NCBI GenBank assembly: GCA_012845835.1
Contig: JABAKD010000024.1
Coordinates: 7,095,103 to 7,159,102 of the forward strand
DNA length: 64,000 nucleotides
Direction: 5' to 3'
Source of the DNA: Undaria pinnatifida
Lineage: Eukaryota; Sar; Phaeophyceae; Laminariales; Alariaceae
The notes under the pieces are model-generated. The model did not search any database. It saw nothing but the letters and a program-made list of their open reading frames with translations, and was not told the origin of the DNA. The translations under genes and the position numbers were made by a program. Positions within the stretch are counted from its first letter, which is position 1. Every line of letters begins with the position of its first letter. Below are positions 24,785 through 33,790 of this stretch, piece after piece.

Positions 24785-25025
24785 ACGCGTGCTACGACAA
24801 AGGTAGCACTTTTCGTCTGTTTTTCTTCTGGATGACCGGGCTCCTTAACATTAAATCGTCGGAAATAGGATTTTTTCCATACCTTTCGTCGTGTACCTAG
24901 ACCATGGGATTAATCATCCGGTCTAAGCAGTTTTGTTTTTCTCCAAATATAGTTTTGGGGGATATGTTAACCTCCAAAATTGAGTGACCTCACATAAAAA
25001 GTGGCACCTATATCATAGCACGCGT
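24785..25025. mobile_element. MITE, CGTGCTACGATAGAGGTGC family
   Basis: 241 bp; left ACGCGTGCTACGACAAAGGT, right ACCTATATCATAGCACGCGT. Interior matches 46963-47206 (CAGTTTTGTTTTTCTCCAAA). Confidence 0.8.
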
Positions 25026-26180
25026 GACCGGTCTTGCTTTTGGACGGCATCTCTCGGCGCGAAGAAGCTAGAAGGGCACGGAACTGCTCGACGACGCCGC
25101 TGTGAGGAAAAACAGTATTGTGTGCTTCCTTGCTGATGCTGATGTGTGCTGGTTGCTAAGGCTAATGTTAGTGGTGTCAGTGCAGTGGGTCGCGGTCATG
25201 GAGAAGTATCATGTATTAGTGTTCCTACAACAAATGGTTGAGAGCAGGGAAATGACGAGACTGATCGGATGTGGCTCGTTTTTCGTGCTCATTTCGTTTC
25301 AAGTTGCTGCATAACTCTTCCATTTTCTGACAAGCACAACAGTAGTGCTTCAACAGTAGTACCTGTAGGAAAATCACGCGCTTTCCAGATGAACTGTTAT
25401 CTAACGCCAACCTATAACCACCACTAAGGAAGACTCAATTCATTTTCGACCCCAACTGACCCTTGTCCTTTCCTCTCTTTTGAGCTTATCCTGTGCATAA
25501 TCTATGAAATATTACCGAACTACGGAGTTTTAGAGTAAATTTTCCCGCTTGGTCCCCTCAGTTCATAAATCGTTTCGTGTTCTATCCTAGGTAAAACATG
25601 TGATCTCATATCAATTAAATTCCGTCTGGAGCAACCGAATAAAGAGGATACACGGAATTCTTGCCCATGAAGAATTGGCGATTTCCCTAATCAAACATCC
25701 CATTCTTCCTAAAGAAACCTTCTGTCTCCACAGGCTTATTCTAAATAAACCCACTGCCCATACCATATCCTATAGTATATTTCCAAGCCCACCAGAATCG
25801 TTTCCGTATCCTAGATCTTACACCTTGTTAGGCTCTCAGGGCAAATGCCATGGCAATGGTGCGCGTGCTGTTCGTGGGTCTCCGTGTGCCACCCTCCTGC
25901 TCCCGTTCTCCATGACCGCCTCATCGCTTTAGCCCGCTCGGCCCGCTCCTTCGCGCGTGCTCTCGTTGACACTCAATTCCAGCCGGGTCCACTTCTCGCC
26001 CGTCCCAAAAGCAAAAATAATCATCGCAGCTTGCGGTACTGATCTCAACGAAAGTTCTCGCCCAGGGAGAGTTCAATCCGTCTCTTCCCCGCCAGTCGAC
26101 GCTCAGTCACCCTACTCATCCTCTGTCGAGCCCAGCCTCCTGACGGCGCAGTTGCCCCTGTGAGAACCTAGACTGTGCCG
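25026..26180. other. No recognisable gene
   Basis: AT-rich with short ORFs (25600-25932 is the longest); no family features. Confidence 0.4.
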
Positions 26181-26189
26181 TATTTTATA

Positions 26190-26335
26190 TGCATGCATGT
26201 CCTCATGAAGGATGTAGGCCAGCGACTCCCTTCAGTACCAGCTAGTGCCAGGGTCCACAGAGTGATACGAATACGTCCCGCCTTTGCTTATTTAACAACT
26301 CTGCGCTCGGAAACCGTTTGAGGGGAACACAATCT
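26190..26335 (+). repeat. Diverged fragment of the TIR-end module
   Basis: GTCCTCATGAAGGATGTAGG, then CCAGCGACTCCCTT, matches the middle of the module seen at 44691; the rest is degraded. Confidence 0.5.
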
Positions 26336-26367
26336 GATTTATATACAGTAGGGGTCCGTCAACAAGG

Positions 26368-26451
26368 TGTTGAGGTATTAGTGGGGTATTAGCCCGTTTG
26401 ACTACTTCTAAAAGGTTAACCAATAGCTTACCCAAACTAATCCTCATAACA
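26368..26451 (-). repeat. TRIM 3' LTR (84 bp)
   Basis: Plus-strand sequence starts TGTTGAGGTATTAG and ends CCTCATAACA; shares GGTTAACCAATAGCTTACCC with 26657-26740 and 46427-46511. Confidence 0.75.
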
Positions 26452-26656
26452 CTCTCCCCCCCTGAAACGGCGGGATAGCAGGTCGGCCGGATATGCGGGC
26501 GGACCTGTCAGTATCCAAGCCGTTTCATTTCCTGGGGTAACCGGGGAGAGTATTTTTCAAGTTCGACATGAGGAAAATCTGAAAAAAATATTATTGTGGA
26601 TGGTGGTAATCGAACCCACGACCCAACCAACCCATGGACCTGTCGACGACGCAATT

Positions 26657-26740
26657 TGTTAAGGTATTAGTCAGGTAGTAATCCCTTTAACCACTTCTAA
26701 AAGGTTAACCAATAGCTTACCCAAACTAAGCTTTATAAAA
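26657..26740 (-). repeat. TRIM 5' LTR (84 bp)
   Basis: TGTTAAGGTATTAG to CTTTATAAAA, about 15% diverged from the partner copy. Confidence 0.72.
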
Positions 26741-26775
26741 AAGGCAGTCTGACTAAGGCGGCATCCAGACATGAT

Positions 26776-26892
26776 GCGTCAAAATCGTTTGGCTCGGCTG
26801 GGGAATTAATTGCACTCACAACCTGGAATTGATAATGGATTGGAAACCCATTGTGATTTCACGCGCAGGTTCGTGTCCTGCCGATTACGCCA
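26776..26892 (+). pseudogene. tRNA-Ser(GGA)-like sequence ending in CCA
   Basis: T-arm GCAGG-TTCGTGT-CCTGC is perfect (26865-26881). It is followed by acceptor strand CGATTAC, discriminator G and CCA (26890-26892). Upstream is a variable arm and an anticodon arm with loop TTGGAAA (GGA at 26842-26844; stem with one A-C mismatch). The 5' acceptor AATCG (26782-26790 region) pairs only partly, and the D-arm region carries extra sequence. Encoded CCA is not expected in eukaryotic tRNA genes, and it is joined by AT to a TG retroelement-like end at 26895. This suggests a primer-binding site with reverse-transcribed tRNA sequence, or a retroposed tRNA, rather than a functional gene. Confidence 0.6.
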
Positions 26893-26894
26893 AT

Positions 26895-27170
26895 TGTGGA
26901 AGAGTCGTGGTGCCGGGAAGGTGTGAGGGAAGGGACGCAGGGGTATCAGCTTCGCTTGGAGACAGCACCGGTTCTTCTTTAGAGATTTTTTATTATTGGA
27001 GTTGAGCTATGAGAAGCTCGACGAGACAGAAAAGTATAACGTAGAGCATGGAGGTGGGGTGAGGCTCACAGAGTTCACTTCACCCCAGCGTTGCTGCTGT
27101 GCTCTCTTCTGGACCTTTACCTATGGAACGTACAAGGAACGTTCTCCTAAATGTTTTATATCCCCACGAG
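26895..27170 (-). repeat. Putative LTR end (TGTGGAAGAGTCG...) beside tRNA-Ser site
   Basis: Starts TG two bases after the CCA at 26890-26892, the same CCA-AT-TG spacing as at 46427 and 61364. The other LTR boundary and the body of the element were not found, so the end at 27170 is arbitrary. Confidence 0.35.
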
Positions 27171-27173
27171 AAA

Positions 27174-27285
27174 TAACGCGCTTACTTCTATCTATCTTGT
27201 CCAGAGGAGGAACGTTCCATATATTCCCATGAGCGCTTAACGCGGTTACTTTGGTCTATCTTATCCAGAGGAGGAACGTTCCGTT
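27174..27285 (+). repeat. Two tandem 65-bp units
   Basis: AACGCGCTTACTT..CAGAGGAGGAACGTTCC at 27174-27217 recurs at 27239-27282; a further GGAACGTTC-like site lies at about 27137. Confidence 0.65.
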
Positions 27286-28084
27286 ACCGAGAATGCTCTT
27301 GTGGTATAAGCTAACTAGATTTTACGGGTTATTTTCTCCACTACGAATGGTCCGTTTAAAATGATCTTCGTGTGGCCAATGGACCATGATTCCGCGGGCT
27401 ATCTTGCCGAATTTATTGACAGCTATACTGACACTCTATTACAACAAGGCGGCTTCTCCCAATGAGGCGGTCATATTGTTGTGGCACACCAACGCCTGGC
27501 GTGGGGGACCTCTACTGTACACACACGAAGGCATACGAAGGCCGCTGGCTTATTCATCGGGCTGCGTTTCAAATTTACTCTAAATTACTTTGTATTTGAT
27601 CGTGATTTATAGAGCTCCTCCTGAACAAAGGAGCCGAAGAAAAAGAAGGACCTGTCCTGCATGTACCCTATACCCCCGTCGTAAGATTAGCACGCGTCAG
27701 CAGTACATACAGTAGTATAATACTAGTAGGAGTGTTATACTGTTATTGTAGTCCTATACTGCTCGTGGAAATGGAAAAATCTTGAAGAGTCTACGAATAT
27801 TAGACTCAATATCCTGAAGTATTTTCTTTCTGTTTGTCGTGGTTTTATTACCCCAGGTACCAGCTGGCATGTCAGTCGGAACAGTAGCGATTAACGTCCA
27901 CCGCATGTTCCATCATGACTCGACAGCACTAACAACCCGAGTATCAAGCCTGGCTTGGACCTCCGCTGGCCTGCCACATTTACAAGGAGTATAAACGAAC
28001 TTGTGCACGAACCCGGTAGACCCAAGCAGCCCACTCCAAACGTTTACTCAAAACACCTTGTTAACACTTGTTGCTTCATGCATA

Positions 28085-28200
28085 CTGAATTCCACAGATG
28101 TCTGGTTTTGTCCCGCTCAATGTGGGTTATACAGTTTTCGTGCGCAGAACAAAGTTGACGTCTTAGTCCTGTTGACCCTGGCATTAGCAGGGTAGTAACC
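28085..28200 (-). repeat. Diverged fragment of the TIR-end module
   Basis: TCTGGTTTTGTCCCGCTCA, then GTTTTCGTGCGCAGAAC and CCTGTTGACCCTGGCATTAG, correspond to the first half of the reverse module. The second half is at 36707-36795, on the far side of the gypsy element. Confidence 0.5.
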
Positions 28201-28522
28201 GAACTGTATCCTCCACGAGGGTATTGTAACGAAAGGATAAAGAGCTTTTTTAGACACGTACCTAAGTCTCCAATCCCGTATCCCAACTCTCTCACCGCTT
28301 CTAGTTCGTTTCCTCCGTGTCTACCTTCAGGCTTATTCCTCCCGTCTGCTTGTTGCAACAGCTGCCTGCAAACACCAGTCTCGTCTCACGCAGTCCTCTT
28401 GCAAGCGCTCGTACAATATAACAGATCTCCGGATGAAACCTCCAACAATGCCTCACGGTAACGATGACTGCACTCAAGCTCGGTTCGCAGTCACTCACAC
28501 TCGTGGCATATTAAGTTCAGGT

Positions 28523-28664
28523 TCCTTTTTCCCTCGTTTGGTTTTGTGCGTTTTTGGACTGAGGCCGCGAGCGGCATGCTTTCTAGACTGATCGGCGTTA
28601 TACAGACCTAGACAGCATCCCGCCACGGGGTTTCATGTAAAAATCATGTCAATCCGCCGCAACA
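28523..28664 (-). repeat. 3' LTR of the gypsy element
   Basis: 142-bp direct repeat of 36566-36706; minus-strand start TGTTGCGGCGG directly follows a G7 tract. Shared blocks include TTTTTGGACTGAGGCCG and CCGCCACGGGGTTTCAT. Confidence 0.85.
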
Positions 28665-28673
28665 CCCCCCCAG
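28665..28673 (-). promoter_or_regulatory. Polypurine tract
   Basis: CTGGGGGGG on the minus strand, abutting TGTTGCGG of the 3' LTR; this fixes the LTR start and the element orientation. Confidence 0.75.
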
Positions 28674-29032
28674 CACGGCTCAGGAATACCGTGCTAACCC
28701 GGCTGCGAGTAAGAGTGAGGGCCTTTTCCAACACTTAATCGTGTTTCGATTACCCCAAGGCTCGAATGAGTGGCGTCTAACATTTTCATGGATAGGCGTA
28801 AATCAGGTGGTAGGGACCTTGGGCCTCGCGCTTTTTTGCATTAGGTCCCAGATCGGTACTGCTGGACTTGCTGGTATTTCTCATCAAGCGCACCAGCTGA
28901 AATCCTCTTATCCACCACTTCCCGGCTTTTCCCATTAACCCGGGTAGGCCGAGGCCTTGATCCTCCTCGCTGGTCGATCTTCGGCCAACGTCTTCTCCCT
29001 TTCTTCATCCGCCTCCACTTCACGTTCCACGT

Positions 29033-29941
29033 TTACGGGGAACCGGATTGCGAATTTCCGGTCCTCCTACCTTTCAGGATTTCACGTTCATTGAGTTCCT
29101 CCCAAGCTCCGTCTGCGTACCGAACCCGCCAGTACGGTGACTTGTAGTCGAAGACCTTTGAAAGGTGACGCTTCTTGTTTCCTTCAGCGTCCGCGAATTC
29201 CCTCCAGATCACGGTCCCCACGGGGTGTTGTTTCAACGCTTGTTCGCGGTCGATCCCATCTCTTTCCTTCCGCGTTAGCGTCGAAGTTGGTCTTGCCCGG
29301 CACTCCGCTCCGTGATACGTTTCCCACAGCGCATGGAAAACGTCCAGCTGTAAAAGGGTGAAGCTGTCTCGTGCCTCCTCTTCGGACAGCCACTGCGACT
29401 CTGTGCCATCCACGAATCGTCCCTTGTATCGCCACTTCCAAGCGTTGCCTTGACCCATTACAGCCTTTCTGTCTAATAGGGTATACATAGGCGACGCTAC
29501 AATCGACGGCTCCGCCAGTCCGAAGTCAACTCCCCATGCCAGGTGAGCAACTTCTTTTACGAAGTCGTGACGGAGGTCGTCCGGACGTAAGTGGAACATC
29601 TTGATATTCGATGCTGACGCCCGTCGTCGGCGAATCCGTGGCCAATTCATCGTGACGATGTAGCTGAGTCCTGGTAAGACAACTTCAGTCACCTCCCAGG
29701 GTCCGGTCCAGTGCTCGTGGGCTAGTTTATGATGTATCCCTTCCCTTACCATCACAGACCCCGCCTCCTTCACCAGCACCTTATTTCCGACAACAACACG
29801 GGTTCCCACCGAGGTCCGACCGATTTCAGCAACCCGACTCTCACGACTTTTCTGCCTGTCTTCATGTCTTTTCGATAGAGCAATCCGTACATCCCGTACC
29901 TCCTTGTACGCTTGACGTTTGTCGGCCACGTAACTGTGCAT
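29033..29941 (-). CDS. Integrase C-terminal domain with chromo-like and Tudor-like tail (302 codons)
   Basis: Open minus-strand frame continuing pol. Residues 1-40 are a charged helix (ADKRQAYKEVRDVRIALSKR). Residues 45-118 are an integrase C-terminal SH3/GPY-like fold (VGTRVVVGNKVLVKE ... HEHWTGPWEVTEVVLPGLSY ... ASASNIKMFHLRP). Residues 168-207 (WKWRYKGRFVDGTESQWLSE, then DSFTLLQLDVFHALWE) resemble a chromodomain-type module. Residues 241-288 (VGTVIWREF ... VFDYKSPYWRVRYADGAWEE) resemble a Tudor-like barrel. Chromo-type tails guide integration of many gypsy elements to marked chromatin; that role is inferred from the family. This is the best-preserved part of the element. Confidence 0.8.
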   Translation of the reverse strand: MHSYVADKRQAYKEVRDVRIALSKRHEDRQKSRESRVAEIGRTSVGTRVVVGNKVLVKEAGSVMVREGIHHKLAHEHWTGPWEVTEVVLPGLSYIVTMNWPRIRRRRASASNIKMFHLRPDDLRHDFVKEVAHLAWGVDFGLAEPSIVASPMYTLLDRKAVMGQGNAWKWRYKGRFVDGTESQWLSEEEARDSFTLLQLDVFHALWETYHGAECRARPTSTLTRKERDGIDREQALKQHPVGTVIWREFADAEGNKKRHLSKVFDYKSPYWRVRYADGAWEELNEREILKGRRTGNSQSGSP

Positions 29942-30154
29942 CCCGCCTGTGAAATCACCACCATCTATCTCGGGGTGCGTAGCATCAAGTTGCGTGCGTA
30001 CATCACGACCGAAGACAAGACGGAAGGGAGTTGGCTTCCCCGGTGAGCGCAGGTCCGGCGTGGTACGATGGATTCAGTGCCGGTTGTACGTACTCGTCCA
30101 ATCTGCGAGGCCAAGTCTTGCACAGTTCTCCTAGTGCTTCTTGTAGCCACCCCC

Positions 30155-30460
30155 TCAGTCTCTCCACCTCCCCTGTGCACGTGGATGATCGGCAGGCTCA
30201 TATGCGATGGTCATGTTCAACCACTTGCATGAGTGTTGCATCACCTCTGCCGTGAACTCGGATCCCGGATCACGGCGAACAAACAGCGGTAGCCCAAAAG
30301 TAGGCATCACTTCGAGCAGTTTCCTCGCTACTCCGGTTGCTTCTTTCGTGGGGAGTGGAAAGGTGAACAAGAACTTGCTGGCTTTGTCGACTGCCACCAG
30401 TAGAACTTTGTTGCCTGCGTCCGACTTCACCCCCATGTCCTGGATGTCGACTTCGAGTAC
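30155..30460 (-). pseudogene. Integrase catalytic core, frameshifted at the catalytic Glu
   Basis: A stop codon precedes VLEVDIQDMGVKSD (first catalytic Asp in VDIQDM); then LLVAVDKASKFLFTFPLPTK, VRRDPGSEFTAEV (second Asp) and HPRAQGR. The third acidic residue should follow two positions later, giving D-35-E. The frame is lost there by what looks like a missing G in the G-rich stretch near 30160, so this copy cannot make an intact integrase. Confidence 0.82.
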
Positions 30461-30990
30461 TTACCCGGGTCGCAGAAACCTCGACGATAGCATGGCAACC
30501 CGTTGACTCGCTGACCGCTTGCGACGTCTGTACCAACACGAGAGGACGTAGGTGGGGAACTGCAAGTCGTGGGATCTTTCCCAGAGGTGCTACCCACAAG
30601 AGGCCGTTATCATCCATCACATATTCGCCACCTCCTGATCCTCGGTTTCCCGCTTCCTGGAGTTCTTTCCGAATCCTGCCAAGTACCATATCTTCGCACT
30701 GCCTCTGCATCAGCTGTGGCAAATCCTGGAGAATAGCTGTCACCCTTTCCAGCATGTATGGCTCTGACCACTGGGGTCCCTTGGTCTCTTTCCCTGATCC
30801 GCTTGAACGGCTGCTGGTGTCCTGTGGTGATTACTCCAACGGATCACGTTGCCGTTTCGGTCTCGGGATGGGCTCTTTCTGTCCCCTGCGTTTGCGTGGG
30901 CGATCAACTTCCACTGGTAGTTCAGTAGTAGTGATCGTCTGCGCCGGTGTATTCTCCATCTCCTCCTCCTCAGGTGATGGTGGTTCTGCC
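30460..30990 (-). pseudogene. Linker and integrase N-terminal region, frames broken
   Basis: Minus-strand frame 30755-30600 reads MLERVTAILQDLPQLMQRQC and then VMDDNGLLWVAPLGKIPRLA, typical of the segment ahead of a gypsy integrase zinc-binding domain. The HHCC region itself is scrambled by frameshifts (cysteine/basic pieces near 30530-30500). Upstream 30990-30760 is a charged low-complexity linker. Confidence 0.55.
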
Positions 30991-31415
30991 CCCCAGACAA
31001 CCTCCGGTTCCTGGAAAAGGGGCCTTTGCCTGCGATCTCGTGACCGCTCGTGTTACCTCGAAGGCTTTTGATGCTACGAGGTAACCCTCAAACACCATGC
31101 AGGCCAATCCTTCCAGTTCCGCGACCTCTGGTACCGGTTTTCCCAGTAAGCCTTGAACGGCTAGTTCAACTAATACTGCTCGTAGCATTGGAGAAGACGT
31201 GAAATCTGCGATGACGTTTGCCGCTGCGCTTTTGCTGACCGTCTGCGGGATCACGTCATGTTCCTGCCCTGCGGTCATTTTGGCGTAGTCGTTGAAGTGC
31301 AACTCTTTGGCTTCTTCAAGGCGTGCCGCATCCGCTGGGTGTGCGATATACCCTTCGGTTGGCTTTCCCCCCATGATGTGAGCACGGTTCAAAAGGTGAT
31401 GGGGTCGTTGAGCGA
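30970..31415 (-). CDS. C-terminal part of the DNA methyltransferase module (shifted frame)
   Basis: After a one-base shift near 31405 the frame continues PHHLLNRAHIMGGKPTEGYI ... ADAARLEEAKELHFNDYAKM ... DVIPQTVSKSAAANVIADF and ends at 30970. Position and pattern (AARL.., then an IPQxVxxxAA segment) fit the motif IX-X region at the end of C5 methyltransferases, where the chain returns to the SAM-binding fold. It is weakly conserved, so the assignment is less sure than for motifs I-VIII. The remaining ~60 residues lead into the integrase linker. Confidence 0.6.
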
Positions 31416-32294
31416 ATAAATCGCTCGCTCTCCAATACCTCTCTTCAGAAAGCATGCACCTCTTCGTCCCAGAAATTCCCCTAATTCCTGAACTGGTTGC
31501 TTCACCTTCTCCAACCTCCGCTTCCAAACGGTTAACTTCCCGTTTGTGGCAAGGCCTCCCTTGATTCCTACCACGAATGTCCGTTTCCTCCTCCACGGAA
31601 TCCCTACTTGGTTCGCTAGTATCTCCGCTTTGTCCACGATGTATGACTCTCGTTCCAAAGCGGGGAGAATCTCGTCGTTCCATTCCGTCGTTCGCAGAAG
31701 GTTGCCCAGACATTCGAGTATAAAAACTTGCGCGTCTGAGGCGATGGCAGCTTGAGCTAAGCTGCTCGCTCCGGATATTCCCTCCTTCTCTCGTATCCCT
31801 TCAAACCTCTTGCAGGCGTCACCGACCACCACGTCTGGTCTCACCTCTCTTAACATGGTCAGGCATTCTTGCGACCCTGTTGTCACCCTAAGCAGCTTCC
31901 CACCGTTGTCCAGGCCGTTTGCTCTGATGCATTCCAGTGCTCTCCAGTCCTGGTCTACTGCTCCTCTGACCGTCAGCAATCCCTCTGATGCAAGGATGCT
32001 GCCTCCCCCCCCACAGCCGAGCATGACCACCACTGGAAGCTCCGGCGCAATGACAAGCTTGGCCTGTTGAGTATCTGCCTCTGATGGGTCTGCGGGTGTG
32101 AGTGCGACGGCTGCAAGTACTGTATGACTTTGAATACTAGATCCGTCCACATCTTCCGCTCCTAAGGTTTCGAGGTGTACGCCGTCAAGCACTGGCCCCT
32201 GTGGCCCTTTGTAAACGTTTGGCGACGACTCGTCTCCTGGAAAATAGTCCTCGAAATCTTCGATCACGATGCTCTTGTTCAGTAACCGCGACAT
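31389..32294 (-). CDS. Cytosine-5 DNA methyltransferase domain of pol (motifs I-VIII)
   Basis: Transfers a methyl group from SAM to C5 of cytosine in this family. Counting from Met at 32294: motif I VVVMLGCGGGGS (88-99), acidic SAM-ribose region GAVDQDWRALECIRANG (111-127), motif IV DVVVGDACKRFEG with Cys161, motif VI VFILECLGNLL with Glu194, motif VIII IPWRRKRTFVVGIKGG (232-247). Spacing IV-VI-VIII matches bacterial and eukaryotic C5 enzymes. The usual Pro before the catalytic Cys is Ala and Gln after it is Lys, so activity is uncertain. The apparent Met lies in the RNase H tail (RPGTPRQIPDAMSRL) and the frame is the same as RT and RNH, so this is a polyprotein domain, not a separate gene. 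A frameshift near 31405 cuts the C-terminal part. Confidence 0.85.
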   Translation of the reverse strand: MSRLLNKSIVIEDFEDYFPGDESSPNVYKGPQGPVLDGVHLETLGAEDVDGSSIQSHTVLAAVALTPADPSEADTQQAKLVIAPELPVVVMLGCGGGGSILASEGLLTVRGAVDQDWRALECIRANGLDNGGKLLRVTTGSQECLTMLREVRPDVVVGDACKRFEGIREKEGISGASSLAQAAIASDAQVFILECLGNLLRTTEWNDEILPALERESYIVDKAEILANQVGIPWRRKRTFVVGIKGGLATNGKLTVWKRRLEKVKQPVQELGEFLGRRGACFLKRGIGERAIYSLNDPITF

Positions 32295-32690
32295 GGCGTC
32301 TGGGATCTGACGTGGTGTCCCCGGCCTCCACGTCTAGGTTATGTCGTGCTCCATCTACCTCAGAGCCCAGAGGTGGTATTTCATTGTGAGAGATTGGCTT
32401 TTGAAGAGCCAAGTTAATGCCGAACAGTCCGTGATGAGCGTGAACGGTCGCCCCCAAAGATAGGGTTGGAATTTGCTCACTGCCCACATGACCGCCATGC
32501 ATTCACGGTCTGTTGCTGACCTTTTGGAGTCTCCTCTCGACCACCTTTTGCTGCCGTACGCGATCACCTTTTCCACTCCTTCGATGCATTGTGTTAACAC
32601 CACTCCTGCTCCTATCTCACTGGCATCGATGGACAGCGAGAACGGTTCTGTCCACACCGGCAGGGCTAGGACTGGAGGTGACGTCAAAGC
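32295..32690 (-). CDS. RNase H domain of pol
   Basis: Ty3-type RNase H: FSLSIDASEIGAGVVLTQ (catalytic Asp), SATDRECMAVMWAVSKF (Glu), FTLITDCSALTWLFKSQSL (Asp; TDC where TDH is usual). It removes genomic RNA during reverse transcription. The tail KYHLWALR is followed by TAG, six codons, a second TAG, then TWRPGTPRQIPDAMSRL in the same frame. That is the usual RPG..ADALSRL end of the domain, so the stops are point mutations inside one continuous frame. Confidence 0.88.
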
Positions 32691-33790
32691 CTCGATAAGA
32701 GCATTAAAAGCTTTGTTCTGCTCTTCTCCTCACGGGACTTTCTCTTTCTTCGATTTCTTGGTTCTGAACACTGGATTTATCAGCAAGTCGGAAATGGGCG
32801 CCACCACTGTGCTATACTGGGGTACGAATTGCCGTAAGTACCCTGTCATGCCCAGCAACACTCTTACTTTCTCCACCGTGTTCGGCCTTGACAGCTGCGT
32901 GATAGCATCACTCTTGCTCGGGGCCGGTCTGGTACCAAGTCTATCCACGATCATGCCGACGAACTCCATGACCGACTGACAGAAATGCGATTTCGGAAGA
33001 TTTACGGTTACACGTTCTTGCCGTAGACACTCTAACGTTCCTCGCAGCAGTCCCCATTGATCTTCAAGGGTTTTCGACGGGATGGCGATGTCGTCCAACC
33101 AGTTCTTGATTCCCCTATCCTTGACGGTTAACAGTCGCCCTTCAACGTAGTTGGCAAACGCCGAAAAAACTGTCTTCAACCCGAAGCCGCAGCGAACGTA
33201 TTCGTACAGCTTCTCGTCAGCGTCTCGAAACGCCGTCAGGTGTCGATCGTCCTCATGGATCTCGAGCTGTAAGAATGCTGAAGCTAAATCGATGCTGGAG
33301 AAATACTTCGACCGTTCCATATCATCCATAAAATGCTGCAAGTCCCCGCGTCCACCACTCTGTGATTTGAGAAGTGCATTGATACCTCGAAATTCTGCAC
33401 AACCCGCACTGTCCCATCTTTTCTGGCGAACCGTCGAACAATTGGCGGCCCACTCGGAAGTTGATTCCCGAATGGATTCATTCTTCAGGGGTTTCACCAC
33501 CTCAGTCTGAATCATCTCGCGCTGTTCCGGGCTGTAGTGTCGAATGGGCGCCACGTATTGCTCGACGTTGGGATCTTTTGAGTTTCAGCCGCATAGGCAC
33601 TCCTTTGCACGCTGGTACGCTCTTGGGGTTGACCGCGAACACGTCAATGTACTCGTCGAGAATGCCCATAAATGTGTCGTTTTCGCTCGGACTGAGCTGT
33701 CCACCTCGGGGGCTTCGCTCGGAATCTCTGCGATTTCACCCTCTTTGTTGCATTGCTCCGGTGGTCTCCCTTTGTCTTTCGTTTTGATCC
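32690..33790 (-). pseudogene. Reverse transcriptase of pol, with frameshifts
   Basis: Frame from 33554: Y.PEQREMIQTEVVK, ESTSEWAA, FRGINALL, YFSSIDLASAFLQLEI (motif A Asp), CGFGLKTVFSAFANYVEG, NWLDDIAIPS (motif C; WLDD where Y/F-x-DD is usual), LGMTGYLRQFVPQYSTV (connection). Between about 33455 and 33390 the true reading (PIVRRFARKDGTVRVVQNF) is in another frame, so two compensating indels are present. Upstream, LDEYIDVFAVNPKSVPACKG is a third frame; an extra A in an A4 run near 33567 explains the shift. Confidence 0.88.

Larger units (their letters stand above)
26368..26740 (-). mobile_element. TRIM (miniature LTR retroelement), 373 bp
   Basis: Two 84-bp direct repeats (26368-26451, 26657-26740), TG..CA-like on the minus strand, flank ~205 bp. 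Next to the left copy is a minus-strand purine tract AGGGGGGGAGAG (26452-26463), a polypurine tract. Next to the right copy is a degenerate TGCGTCGTCGACAGG, a primer-site candidate like that at 46427. AAGG flanks both sides (26364-26367, 26741-26744), a possible target duplication. No coding capacity. The internal region holds a strong inverted repeat (ACTCTCCCC..GGGGAGAGT, GAAACGG..CCGTTTC). Confidence 0.75.

Noticed and set aside
32185-32502. Separate ORF over the RNase H-methyltransferase junction
   Set aside because: The conserved RPG..DAMSRL tail shows the RT frame is the real one; this is a shadow frame.
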